From assembly GCA_021821425.1 (NCBI GenBank), contig JAKACL010000177.1, forward strand, positions 1 to 6,182: a stretch of 6,182 nt of DNA, in the 5' to 3' direction. This document shows positions 1 through 6,182 of this stretch, piece after piece. Numbering within the stretch: position 1 is the stretch's first letter; every line of letters begins with the position of its first letter. The notes below the pieces were generated by a model. It made no database searches. It saw only the letters and a program-made list of their open reading frames with translations, and was not told the origin of the DNA. The DNA is from Pseudomonadota bacterium (GTDB lineage: Bacteria > Pseudomonadota > Gammaproteobacteria > Burkholderiales > Thiobacillaceae). Both the position numbers and the translations under genes were made by a program.

Positions 1-1623
1 GCGCTCGATGCCGTCGGTGTAGTTGCCCAGGCGCGGCAACGGAATCACCACGTCCTCGTTGATCTTGAATGCATTGGTATGCGCTGCGATGGCCGCGGTG
101 CGGGCGCGGTCCAGCCAGAATTTGCGGCGGGTTTCCGCCGACACCGCGATGAAGCCCTCGCCGCTGCGCGCGTTGGCGAGCTGGACGATCTTCGATGCCG
201 CTTCGCCCACCGCCACATCGTTGTCCGACACCACGTCGATCAGCAGCACCATGTTCGGGCGCGCGGCGCGCGGCGACTTGGTGGCGTAGCCGACCGCCTT
301 GAGGTAGCGCATATCGAGGTGCTCGAGGCCGGCCAGCAGGATGTCGGGATGGGCGTCGCAGTAATCCTTGATCTCGACAATGGCCGGCGTGGCGTCGCGC
401 GCGCTGCCGAAAAACTCCAGGCAGACGGTGCGGGCGTGGGCCGGCAGCCGATGCAGGATGAAGCGCGCCGAAGTGATCAGGCCGTCGCAGCCTTCCTTCT
501 GGATGCCGGGCAGGCCGGCGAGGAACTTGTCGGTGACGTCCTTGCCGAGTCCAGTCTTGCGAAAGCGGCTGCCGGGGATGGTGAGGATGTCCGGCGATCC
601 TTTCGGCGTCTTGCCGTCCGGGCCGAAACGGCGGATTTCGAAGCTGGCAGCCGTGGTGTCGTGGATCTTGCCGCGGTTGTGGTTGAGCCGGGTGACCTCG
701 ATCCAGTCGGCATCGGGCGTGACCATGCGCCACGACACCAGGTTGTCGAGCGCGGTGCCCCACAGCACGGCCTTCTTGCCGCCCGCGTTCATCGACACGT
801 TGCCGCCGATGGTCGAGGCGTCTGCCGAGGTCGGATCGACGGCGAACACGAGGCCGGCCGCGTCGGCCGCCTCCATTACCCGCTTGGTGACGACGCCGGC
901 GCCGCAGTGGATGGTGGGTACTTCGAATTCGACACCGGCGAGGTGGCGCATTTCGACCGCGCTCAGGAACTCGAGCTTTTCGGTGTTGACGACCGCGGCC
1001 TTGTCGGTGAGCGGCACCGCGCCGCCGGTATAGCCGGTGCCGCCGCCGCGCGGGATGATGGTCAGCCCCAGTTCGATCAGCCCGGCCACCAGCGCGGCCA
1101 TCTCGGCTTCGGTATCCGGGGTCAGCACCACGAAGGGGTATTCGACGCGCCAGTCGGTGGCGTCGGTGACGTGCGAGACGCGCGCCAGACCATCGAACGC
1201 GATATTGTCCTTGCGGGTGACGCCGGCCAGCCGGCGCAGGATGCGCGCGCGCAGGCTGACGGTGTCGTCGAACCAGGCCTCGAATTCGCGCACCGCGCGC
1301 CCGGCGGCTTCCAGCAACTGCCCGACCAGTTCGTTGCCTTGGCGCCGCACTTCGATCTCGTGCAGGCGATGCCGTAGCGCGTCGACCAGCATCTGGCGCC
1401 GCTTGGGGTTGTCGAGCAGGTCGTCTTCCAGATAGGGGTTGCGCCGCACCACCCAGATGTCGCCCAGCACTTCGAACAGCATGCGCGCCGAGCGTCCGGT
1501 CCTGCGCTCGCCGCGCAGGGTGTCGAGCACGCGCCAGGCGTCGGCGCCGAGCAGGCGGATGACGATTTCGCGGTCGGAAAACGAGGTGTAGTTGTAGGGG
1601 ATTTCGCGCAGGCGTGCGGTCAT
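1..1623 (-). CDS. FAD-linked oxidoreductase with DUF3683-type N-terminus (partial, N-terminal 541 residues)
   Basis: Reading the minus strand from the ATG at 1623 gives 541 uninterrupted codons to the window edge, so the C-terminus is missing. Residues 1 to about 130 (start [20 protein letters not shown]) resemble the DUF3683 region found on large betaproteobacterial oxidoreductases. A PCMH-type FAD-binding domain follows, with the glycine-rich loop [10 protein letters not shown] at 192-201 and [10 protein letters not shown] at 273-282. The FAD-oxidase C-terminal (cap) domain starts around DGLITSARF (380-388) and continues past [10 protein letters not shown] (519-528). This places it with the GlcD/D-lactate dehydrogenase/YdiJ flavoproteins, which oxidise D-2-hydroxyacids. 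Full-length relatives are usually well over 1,000 residues and carry a C-terminal Fe-S (CCG/4Fe-4S) region, which would lie outside this window. The substrate cannot be read from the sequence. The start is supported by the conserved N-terminus, although no clear Shine-Dalgarno precedes it. The gene is divergent from the cyclase operon. Confidence 0.88.
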   Translation of the reverse strand, partial: MTARLREIPYNYTSFSDREIVIRLLGADAWRVLDTLRGERRTGRSARMLFEVLGDIWVVRRNPYLEDDLLDNPKRRQMLVDALRHRLHEIEVRRQGNELVGQLLEAAGRAVREFEAWFDDTVSLRARILRRLAGVTRKDNIAFDGLARVSHVTDATDWRVEYPFVVLTPDTEAEMAALVAGLIELGLTIIPRGGGTGYTGGAVPLTDKAAVVNTEKLEFLSAVEMRHLAGVEFEVPTIHCGAGVVTKRVMEAADAAGLVFAVDPTSADASTIGGNVSMNAGGKKAVLWGTALDNLVSWRMVTPDADWIEVTRLNHNRGKIHDTTAASFEIRRFGPDGKTPKGSPDILTIPGSRFRKTGLGKDVTDKFLAGLPGIQKEGCDGLITSARFILHRLPAHARTVCLEFFGSARDATPAIVEIKDYCDAHPDILLAGLEHLDMRYLKAVGYATKSPRAARPNMVLLIDVVSDNDVAVGEAASKIVQLANARSGEGFIAVSAETRRKFWLDRARTAAIAAHTNAFKINEDVVIPLPRLGNYTDGIER

Positions 1624-1682
1624 GCGGGGTGGGCGCCGGCGACCGCTGGCGCGGCACCGGTGCGATCTGCTTCAAAGCCGGT

Positions 1683-1688
1683 ATTTTA
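1683..1688 (-). promoter_or_regulatory. Possible -10 element for the FAD oxidoreductase gene
   Basis: On the minus strand this reads TAAAAT, a 5/6 match to the sigma-70 -10 consensus, in the A/T-richest patch of an otherwise GC-rich intergenic region. It would give a 5' leader of roughly 50 nt before the ATG at 1623. No convincing -35 box lies 16-18 bp upstream (the best is CCGAAA, 3/6), so this is a weak prediction. Confidence 0.3.
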
Positions 1689-1823
1689 CGGGAAATGGCT
1701 TCGTTTCGGGCCCGCTGCCGGGACAGACTGGCCTCGACTGGTATGGGATGACCATCTTCAGTTCCGATCGATCCGGCCGATAACTGCTAAACGGGGGGCT
1801 ATTTCGCCTGCCCGCTTCCTGTC

Positions 1824-1829
1824 AGGAGA
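1824..1829 (+). promoter_or_regulatory. Ribosome binding site that fixes the GTG start of the cyclase
   Basis: AGGAGA lies 5 nt upstream of the GTG at 1835. This near-consensus Shine-Dalgarno, followed directly by a protein whose first residues form a membrane anchor, supports GTG 1835 over any later in-frame ATG (such as Met14) as the true start. Confidence 0.75.
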
Positions 1830-1834
1830 TCGGC

Positions 1835-3133
1835 GTGCAGTTTGGCCTGAGTACCAAACTCATCGGTTATGTCATGGTTGGCGTGCTCATCACGTCGGCC
1901 GCGATCGGCGTGGTCCGGGTACAGAACGAGCGCGGGCCGCTCGGCGAGATGATCGACAAGGCCGGACAGAGCGTGGCCAATGCCACGGCGTCCGGTGCCG
2001 CCTCGCTGGTGGCCGGCTATGACTACGGCAACCTCGAAATCCTCGCGCAGAATGTGGCGCAGCAGAACAACGTGATTCGCGTCGTCATCCGCAACCAGAG
2101 CGGCCGTGCAATGGCCGAGGCCGGCCAGACGGATGCGGGCAGCGACAGGAATTTCAAACGCTTCGATTCGCCCATCCTGTTCGACGGCCAGGCCATCGGC
2201 GCCACCTCCGTCGATATTTCGACCGACACGATGGAAAACGCGCTCAATGCGCTGTACTGGCGCGTGCTGGTCGAGCAGATCGCCTTCGGCACCGTGCTGG
2301 GCCTGATTGTCTATCTGTTTACCTCGTTCGGCATCGTGTCGCCCATCCACAAGCTGACGACTGCAATGGAAGAGACGGTCAAGCAGGGGGATTCGTTCAT
2401 CGTCCGCGATCTCGAGGTCAAGAGTCGGGACGAAATCGGACGGCTGGTGTCGGTGTTCAACATGCTCAACAAGTCGCTTGCCGACTACCACCGCCAGTTG
2501 CAGGGCAAGATCGATTTTGCCAACGAGGAGCTGCGCGAAAAGAACATCCAGCTCGGCGGACGCACGCGGGAACTCGAGCATGCGCTCGACCTGCTCGGCG
2601 CGATGGCGACGACCGACTGGCTGACCGAACTGCCGAACCGCCGCAAATTCGATGAAACCCTGTCGCGCATGTTCCACCAGTCCGAGCGTTTCTCGGAAGA
2701 CATCACGCTGGTGCTGTTCGACATCGACCTGTTCAAGCAGGTGAACGACACCCATGGCCACGGCGCCGGCGACGAAGTGCTGCGCGACATCGGGACGCTG
2801 CTGCGCCTGCATGTCCGCAAGTCCGATCTGCCGGCCCGGCTGGGCGGCGACGAGTTCGGCATCGTGCTGTATCACACGAATATCGAACAGGCCACGATGT
2901 TCGTCGAAATCTTCACCGAAAGCGTACGCTCGCACCCATTCAACTATGACGGCTTCCGCATCAGCATCACCCTCAGCGTGGGCGTCGCGCAGTACACCGA
3001 ATCGATGAAGGCCCCGCAGGAGCTGTATTTCGCGGCGGACAAGGCGCTCTACCAGGCCAAGAACGCGGGCCGCAATTGTTACAGGGTGTATTCCGGCACC
3101 CCGCCCCAACTCCAGGAAAGGAAAACCTCATGA
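1835..3133 (+). CDS. Membrane-bound diguanylate cyclase (periplasmic sensor region, HAMP, GGDEF)
   Basis: The 432-residue protein starts at a GTG with a good ribosome site. It should make c-di-GMP from two GTP at the cytoplasmic face of the inner membrane. In order: a transmembrane anchor at about 6-27; a periplasmic region of about 115 residues (28-143) with the look of a small PAS/CHASE8-like sensor as in YfiN (inferred from pattern only); a second membrane segment at about 144-168; a HAMP linker from S169-P170 to about 222; a predicted coiled coil at about 216-255; and a GGDEF domain from about 258. The catalytic features look intact: DWLTELPNRR 261-270, metal-binding FDID with D296, GGDEF 337-341, and the C-terminal signature ADKALYQAKNAGRN near 401-414. 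An RxxD product-inhibition site (R328-D331) sits five residues before GGDEF, the usual spacing. There is no EAL domain. The stop overlaps the start of the binding-protein gene (ATGA), indicating translational coupling. Confidence 0.95.
   Translation: MQFGLSTKLIGYVMVGVLITSAAIGVVRVQNERGPLGEMIDKAGQSVANATASGAASLVAGYDYGNLEILAQNVAQQNNVIRVVIRNQSGRAMAEAGQTDAGSDRNFKRFDSPILFDGQAIGATSVDISTDTMENALNALYWRVLVEQIAFGTVLGLIVYLFTSFGIVSPIHKLTTAMEETVKQGDSFIVRDLEVKSRDEIGRLVSVFNMLNKSLADYHRQLQGKIDFANEELREKNIQLGGRTRELEHALDLLGAMATTDWLTELPNRRKFDETLSRMFHQSERFSEDITLVLFDIDLFKQVNDTHGHGAGDEVLRDIGTLLRLHVRKSDLPARLGGDEFGIVLYHTNIEQATMFVEIFTESVRSHPFNYDGFRISITLSVGVAQYTESMKAPQELYFAADKALYQAKNAGRNCYRVYSGTPPQLQERKTS
3118..3123 (+). 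promoter_or_regulatory. Ribosome binding site of the PhnD-like gene, inside the cyclase gene
   Basis: AAGGAA lies 6 nt before the ATG at 3130, within a purine-rich stretch (3114-3125) at the end of the cyclase reading frame. With the ATGA overlap it supports ATG 3130 as the start, rather than the in-frame TTG at 3076, because the signal peptide begins immediately after ATG 3130. Confidence 0.7.
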
Positions 3134-3972
3134 AGCCGACGCGACCCCTGAAGACCGTACTGGCTGTGTTGTTCGCCGGGGCTTCGCTTGCTGCCGCGCC
3201 GGCGCAGGCGGCACCCGCCGGCGAAGTCACCATGGGGTCGGTGGCCATGGACATCCCGGTCGAGATGATCAAGCGTCTGAGCGCGCTGACCAATTACCTG
3301 GCGATCACCACCGGCCTCAATGTGCGCTTCCGGCCGTCGCCCAATCTGGGCTCGGCGGTGGACGACCTGGGCAAGGGGCAGACGCAGATTGCCTACCTGA
3401 CCCCGGTTGCCTACATCGATGCGCGCAAGAAATACGGCGTGATTCCGCTGGTGGCGCCCACTGCCGACGGGCGCCCGCACTTTTCCCTGGTGATCGGGGT
3501 GAAGGCCGGCTCCGGGATCAAGACCCCGACCGACCTCAAGGGCAAGCGCTTTGCCTTCGGCGACGAGAAAGCCCTGCTGCAGCGCGCCGCGGTCGAGTCG
3601 ATGGGCCTGAAATCGGGCGACTTCTCGTCGTTCGCCTATCTCAAGCATTACGACAACATTGCCAAGGCCGTGATCGCGGGGGACTTCGATGGCGGCATCC
3701 TGAAGGACTCGCTGGCCGAGGAATTCAAGAGCAAAGGCATCGTCGTGATCGGCAGCACGCCGCCGCTGCCGTCCTACATCATTGCCGTTCACCCAGGCAT
3801 GCCGGAAGCGGTGCGCACCAAGCTGCGCGATGCCCTGCTGGCATTGAACAAGAAGACGCCCGATGGGGCGGCCACGCTGGAAGCCTTCGACAAGGGCTAC
3901 GACGGTTTTGCGGTGGTCGATGACGCGGCCTACGACACGGTACGCAAGCTGATCCAGCCGTTCCAGAAATAA
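3130..3972 (+). CDS. PhnD-like periplasmic solute-binding protein (phosphate/phosphonate-binding family)
   Basis: The protein has 280 residues. Residues 1-27 form a classical Sec signal peptide: K/R-rich start, hydrophobic core TVLAVLFAGASLAAA, and cleavage expected after AQA (27). There is no lipobox cysteine, so it should be soluble in the periplasm. The mature protein has features of the PhnD/PF12974 type II binding fold: GEVTMGSVAMDIP (31-43), DLGKGQTQIAYLTPVAYI (79-96), DLKGKRFAFGDEKALLQR (135-152), and a second lobe with YDNIAKAVIAGDFDGGILKD (174-193). Classical PhnD proteins have Ser/Thr-rich phosphonate contacts after the FGD segment; here the residues are EKALLQR, so the ligand is probably different. 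No transporter permease or ATPase gene lies nearby. It overlaps the upstream cyclase gene by 4 bp. I infer a role as a ligand-sensing partner of that cyclase; uptake through a transporter encoded elsewhere is the alternative. Confidence 0.88.
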   Translation: MKPTRPLKTVLAVLFAGASLAAAPAQAAPAGEVTMGSVAMDIPVEMIKRLSALTNYLAITTGLNVRFRPSPNLGSAVDDLGKGQTQIAYLTPVAYIDARKKYGVIPLVAPTADGRPHFSLVIGVKAGSGIKTPTDLKGKRFAFGDEKALLQRAAVESMGLKSGDFSSFAYLKHYDNIAKAVIAGDFDGGILKDSLAEEFKSKGIVVIGSTPPLPSYIIAVHPGMPEAVRTKLRDALLALNKKTPDGAATLEAFDKGYDGFAVVDDAAYDTVRKLIQPFQK

Positions 3973-4023
3973 GGCGACTGCCGGATTTATTGATTCGGTC
4001 TTGGGAAGCTGAAGCGATGTAAA

Positions 4024-4035
4024 CGGGTTTGCCCG
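4024..4035 (-). terminator. Weak candidate terminator after the DUF808 gene
   Basis: On the minus strand, about 24 nt past the DUF808 stop codon, CGGG-CAAA-CCCG forms a 4-bp GC stem with a 4-nt loop, followed by TTTAC. The stem is short and the T-tract has only three bases, so it may be a pause site at most. No better hairpin is visible in the convergent gap 3973-4058, and no terminator is evident for the plus-strand operon that ends at 3972. Confidence 0.25.
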
Positions 4036-4058
4036 GGCCCCAGTATTCCCTGGCCGCT

Positions 4059-4982
4059 TCAATGGCGGCGTATCCGGCGGCCAACGGCCAGGATACCCAG
4101 GATCAGGGCTCCGGTGACGATGCCGGCCAGCGCATCGATTAAAAACGGAACGAGCATGGCCAGCGTGCCGCCCACCACCGGCAGCGCTTCCGCGGCATCG
4201 GCGAGGGCCTGGACCCCGTCATGGGTACCGGGTATGCCGTGCACCAGGATGCCGCCGCCGACCAGAAACATCGCTGCGGTCCCGATCACCGCCAGGCTTT
4301 TCATCAGAACCGGGGCGGCGGCGAGGATGCGGTGCCCCAGCGCGCGTACCCAGCGTGACGGACGCTGGCTGAGGTAGAGCCCGGCGTCGTCGAGCTTGAC
4401 GATGCCGGCGACCAGGCCGTAGACGCCCACCGTCATCACCAACGCAATGCCGGCGAGCACCGCCACCTGCTTGCCGAAGGACGCAGCCGCGACGGTGCCG
4501 AGGGTGATGACGATGATTTCGGCCGACAGGATGAAATCGGTACGCACCGCGCCCTTGATCTTGTCTTTTTCGAGCGCCACCAGATCGACCGCCGGGTCGG
4601 CCACCGCCTGGGCGAGTTCGCTCTTATGGGCCGCGTCTTCCTCGCGGTGCAGGAATTTGTGCGCGAGCTTCTCGAAACCCTCATAGCTCAGGAAAGCGCC
4701 GCCCAGCATCAGCAACGGGGTGATCGCCCAGGATGCGAACGCGCTGATCGCGAGCGCCGCCGGCACCAGGATCGCCTTGTTGATCAGCGAGCCTTTGGCA
4801 ACCGCCCACACCACCGGCAGTTCGCGCTCGGCCTTCACTCCCGCAACCTGCTGGGCGTTCAGCGCAAGGTCGTCGCCCAGCACGCCGGCGGTTTTCTTCG
4901 CGGCGACCTTGGTCATCACCGACACGTCGTCGAGGAGGGTGGCGATGTCGTCGATCAGTGCCAGCAGACTGCTTCCGGCCAT
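4059..4982 (-). CDS. DUF808 (YedI-like) multi-pass inner-membrane protein
   Basis: The 307-residue product starts [20 protein letters not shown], the typical opening of the DUF808 family that includes E. coli YedI. Family function is unknown. The polar N-terminal region (1-65, with [20 protein letters not shown] at 25-44) precedes hydrophobic segments at about 68-98, 150-169, 172-196, 218-245 and 270-301, so several membrane spans are expected. The loop 100-148 is charged ([10 protein letters not shown], then an E/D/K-rich stretch), and the tail ends GRRIRRH, probably cytoplasmic by the positive-inside rule. Start choice: the ATG at 4982 has AAGGAGA 8 nt upstream and matches the family start; extending further upstream would run antisense to most of nadA. 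The gene lies 14 bp behind nadA and its ribosome site overlaps the nadA stop, so the two are probably co-transcribed. A functional link to NAD synthesis is not established. Confidence 0.9.
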   Translation of the reverse strand: MAGSSLLALIDDIATLLDDVSVMTKVAAKKTAGVLGDDLALNAQQVAGVKAERELPVVWAVAKGSLINKAILVPAALAISAFASWAITPLLMLGGAFLSYEGFEKLAHKFLHREEDAAHKSELAQAVADPAVDLVALEKDKIKGAVRTDFILSAEIIVITLGTVAAASFGKQVAVLAGIALVMTVGVYGLVAGIVKLDDAGLYLSQRPSRWVRALGHRILAAAPVLMKSLAVIGTAAMFLVGGGILVHGIPGTHDGVQALADAAEALPVVGGTLAMLVPFLIDALAGIVTGALILGILAVGRRIRRH

Positions 4983-4990
4983 AGGGGGTG

Positions 4991-4997
4991 TCTCCTT
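4991..4997 (-). promoter_or_regulatory. Ribosome binding site of the DUF808 gene, overlapping the nadA stop
   Basis: On the minus strand this reads AAGGAGA, a strong Shine-Dalgarno, 8 nt before the ATG at 4982. Its first base is the last base of the nadA TAA. This favours translation of the DUF808 gene from the nadA message by terminating or re-initiating ribosomes. Confidence 0.75.
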
Positions 4998-6061
4998 TAA
5001 TCGCCCAGTTGGATACGGCCGGCCTTTTCGGCCGCCGCGAAGTCCAGCATGCGCTGGATCGAGACTGCTGCCTTGGCGCGGATCGATTCCCCGATATGGA
5101 TTTCGTTGCCGCCCTTCTCCAGCACGGCGGCGAGCTTTCTGAGGCCGTTCATGGCCATCCACGGGCAGTGCGCGCACGACTGGCAGGTCGCGCCCTCGCC
5201 TGCGGTCGGCGCTTCCAGCAACAGCTTGCCGGGCGCCGCGGCCCGCATCTTGTGAAAGATGCCGTTGTCGGTGGCGACGATGAAAGTGGCGTTGGGCAGG
5301 GTGCGCACCGCCTCGATCAGTTGCGTGGTCGAGCCGACCACGTCGGCCAGCGCGATCACCGCTTCGGGCGACTCGGGGTGCACCAGCACCGCGGCGTCCG
5401 GGTGCTCGGCGCGCAGTTTTGCGAGCGCCTCGGCCTTGAACGCCTCGTGCACCACGCACGACCCCTGCCACAGCAACATGTCGGCGCCGCTGATGCGCTG
5501 CACGTAGGCACCCAGATGGCGATCCGGCGCCCACAGCAGCTGGTGGCCCTGCCGGTGCAGGTAGGTGACGATCTTGACCGCGATGCCGGAGGTGACGACC
5601 CAGTCGGCGCGCGCCTTCACTGCCGCGCTGGTGTTGGCGTAGACGACCGAGAGCCGGTCCGGGTGCGCGTCGCAGAAGGCGGCGAATTCATCGGCCGGAC
5701 AGGCGAGGTCGAGCGAACAGTCGGCCGCGAGGTCGGGCATGATGACGCGCTTTTCCGGGTTGAGGATCTTGGACGTCTCGCCCATGAACTTGACCCCGGC
5801 GACGATCAGCGTCTTCGCCGGGTGGGCGTGGCCGAAGCGCGCCATCTCCAGCGAATCCGACACGCAGCCGCCGGTTTCCTCGGCCAGGTCCTGCAGGTCG
5901 GCCGAGGTGTAGTAGTGCGCGACCAGCACCGCATCCTGTTCCTTCATCAGGCGCTTGATGCGCGTCTTCAGTTCGGCGCGTTCGTCGTCGGCCAGCACTT
6001 CTTCCACCATCGGGGGCGGCTGGATCACGGGACGGACCGGAATGGGAAAAGCGAAGTTCAT
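4997..6061 (-). CDS. nadA: Quinolinate synthase NadA ([4Fe-4S] enzyme of NAD biosynthesis)
   Basis: NadA condenses iminoaspartate (from NadB) with dihydroxyacetone phosphate to make quinolinate, the precursor that NadC converts to nicotinate mononucleotide in de novo NAD synthesis; it acts in the cytoplasm. The 354-residue product (E. coli NadA has 347) contains [19 protein letters not shown] (47-65), the substrate-binding stretch [18 protein letters not shown] (87-104), and the three cluster cysteines C115 (DCSLDLACP), C202 (GSCVVHEAF) and C299 ([10 protein letters not shown], 293-302). These are offset by two from E. coli C113, C200 and C297, and the CxxCxxC motif is intact. The C-terminal [20 protein letters not shown] (317-336) is also typical. 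I chose the ATG at 6061; an in-frame TTG at 6094 overlaps the likely -10 box and is unlikely. No strong Shine-Dalgarno precedes ATG 6061. Genes nadB and nadC are not in the window. The DUF808 gene follows 14 bp downstream. Confidence 0.96.
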   Translation of the reverse strand: MNFAFPIPVRPVIQPPPMVEEVLADDERAELKTRIKRLMKEQDAVLVAHYYTSADLQDLAEETGGCVSDSLEMARFGHAHPAKTLIVAGVKFMGETSKILNPEKRVIMPDLAADCSLDLACPADEFAAFCDAHPDRLSVVYANTSAAVKARADWVVTSGIAVKIVTYLHRQGHQLLWAPDRHLGAYVQRISGADMLLWQGSCVVHEAFKAEALAKLRAEHPDAAVLVHPESPEAVIALADVVGSTTQLIEAVRTLPNATFIVATDNGIFHKMRAAAPGKLLLEAPTAGEGATCQSCAHCPWMAMNGLRKLAAVLEKGGNEIHIGESIRAKAAVSIQRMLDFAAAEKAGRIQLGD

Positions 6062-6093
6062 CGGGACATTCGGCACAGGGTGTAAAGCGTTCA

Positions 6094-6123
6094 AGTATAG
6101 CGCCGCGCAGCAGCCGTTTTCAC
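6094..6123 (-). promoter_or_regulatory. Putative sigma-70 promoter of nadA
   Basis: On the minus strand, GTGAAA (6118-6123; 4/6 match to TTGACA) is followed after an 18-bp spacer by TATACT (6094-6099; 5/6 match to TATAAT). Transcription would begin around 6087, giving a leader of about 26 nt before the ATG at 6061. Position, spacing and direction all fit nadA. No repressor site was recognised. Confidence 0.5.
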
Positions 6124-6182
6124 CCGGCGGCGTACGGGTTTTTGTGGAGCACAGCGTGGCTTATGCCTTATCCTTGCGCCCC

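Noticed and set aside
79..1377. Long plus-strand open frame (432 codons) opposite the FAD oxidoreductase
   Set aside because: Its composition is rich in R, A, G, H, D and V with no domain pattern, as expected for the antisense of a GC-rich gene; the minus-strand frame has clear FAD-domain motifs.
1757..1785. Possible cyclase promoter TTCAGT-16 bp-GATAAC
   Set aside because: The matches are only 3/6 and 4/6 with a short spacer; too weak to list as a feature.
1799..3109. Long minus-strand open frame (436 codons) opposite the cyclase
   Set aside because: It mirrors the cyclase gene in an antisense frame; the plus strand has all GGDEF motifs, a ribosome site and a coupled downstream gene.
3076..3129. 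TTG start at 3076 for the PhnD-like protein
   Set aside because: It would put 18 extra residues before a standard signal peptide; ATG 3130 has its own Shine-Dalgarno and the ATGA overlap.
3079..4062. Minus-strand open frame of 327 codons opposite the PhnD-like gene
   Set aside because: Antisense shadow with low-complexity R/H/G/V-rich translation and no recognisable start context; the plus-strand product has a signal peptide and family motifs.
4051..4083. Inverted repeat TGGCCGC / GCGGCCA with a 19-nt loop
   Set aside because: It is mostly inside the 3' end of the DUF808 gene, has a long loop and no T-tract, and short GC repeats of this kind are expected by chance here.
4983..5534. N-terminal extension of the DUF808 protein to a much earlier start
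   Set aside because: The extension translates nadA sequence out of frame (R/A/G-rich), whereas ATG 4982 has a strong ribosome site and the family's usual N-terminus.
4988..6085. Plus-strand open frame of 365 codons opposite nadA
   Set aside because: It is the antisense of a well-conserved enzyme gene and has no family features.
6122..6143. Small hairpin ACCCG-8 nt-CGGGT followed by TTTTT on the plus strand, resembling a terminator
   Set aside because: The stem has only 5 bp, no plus-strand gene ends just before it, and it overlaps the -35 region of the nadA promoter.
6144..6182. Possible start of a plus-strand gene (GTG at 6144, [13 protein letters not shown]) divergent from nadA
   Set aside because: Only 13 codons are visible, with no clear ribosome site and no recognisable family; it cannot be judged from this window.

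Overview
The window looks like chromosomal DNA from a GC-rich betaproteobacterium, most likely of the Rhodocyclaceae/Zoogloeaceae type (Thauera, Azoarcus and relatives). This is an inference from gene content and codon use: strong G/C preference at third codon positions, a DUF3683-type FAD oxidoreductase, and a NadA with the E. coli cysteine pattern. I could not run a database search. There are five protein-coding genes, no RNA genes, no CRISPR array and no mobile element.

Layout. (1) Positions 1-1623, minus strand: the N-terminal 541 codons of a large FAD-linked oxidoreductase with a DUF3683-type N-terminus; the gene runs off the left edge. (2) Positions 1624-1834: a divergent intergenic region of about 210 bp. 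(3) Positions 1835-3972, plus strand: a two-gene unit. It holds a membrane-bound diguanylate cyclase (periplasmic sensor region, HAMP, coiled coil, intact GGDEF with I-site) and, overlapping it by four bases (ATGA), an exported PhnD-like periplasmic solute-binding protein. (4) Positions 3973-4058: a short convergent gap with a weak hairpin. (5) Positions 4059-6061, minus strand: nadA (quinolinate synthase) followed after 14 bp by a DUF808/YedI-like multi-pass membrane protein, probably one transcript from a recognisable sigma-70-type promoter at 6094-6123. (6) Positions 6124-6182: too short to assign.

How the genes work together. The most interesting unit is the cyclase/binding-protein pair. 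A PhnD-type binding protein with no transporter permease or ATPase in the window, translationally coupled to a cyclase with its own periplasmic sensor region, suggests that the binding protein presents a ligand to the cyclase and so controls c-di-GMP synthesis. Known periplasmic-partner systems such as NspS/MbaA and YfiR/YfiN are organised on the same principle. The ligand is unknown. The segment that in classical PhnD proteins carries phosphonate-binding Ser/Thr residues reads differently here, so phosphonate should not be assumed. NadA is a housekeeping NAD-biosynthesis enzyme, and its link with the DUF808 protein is so far only positional.
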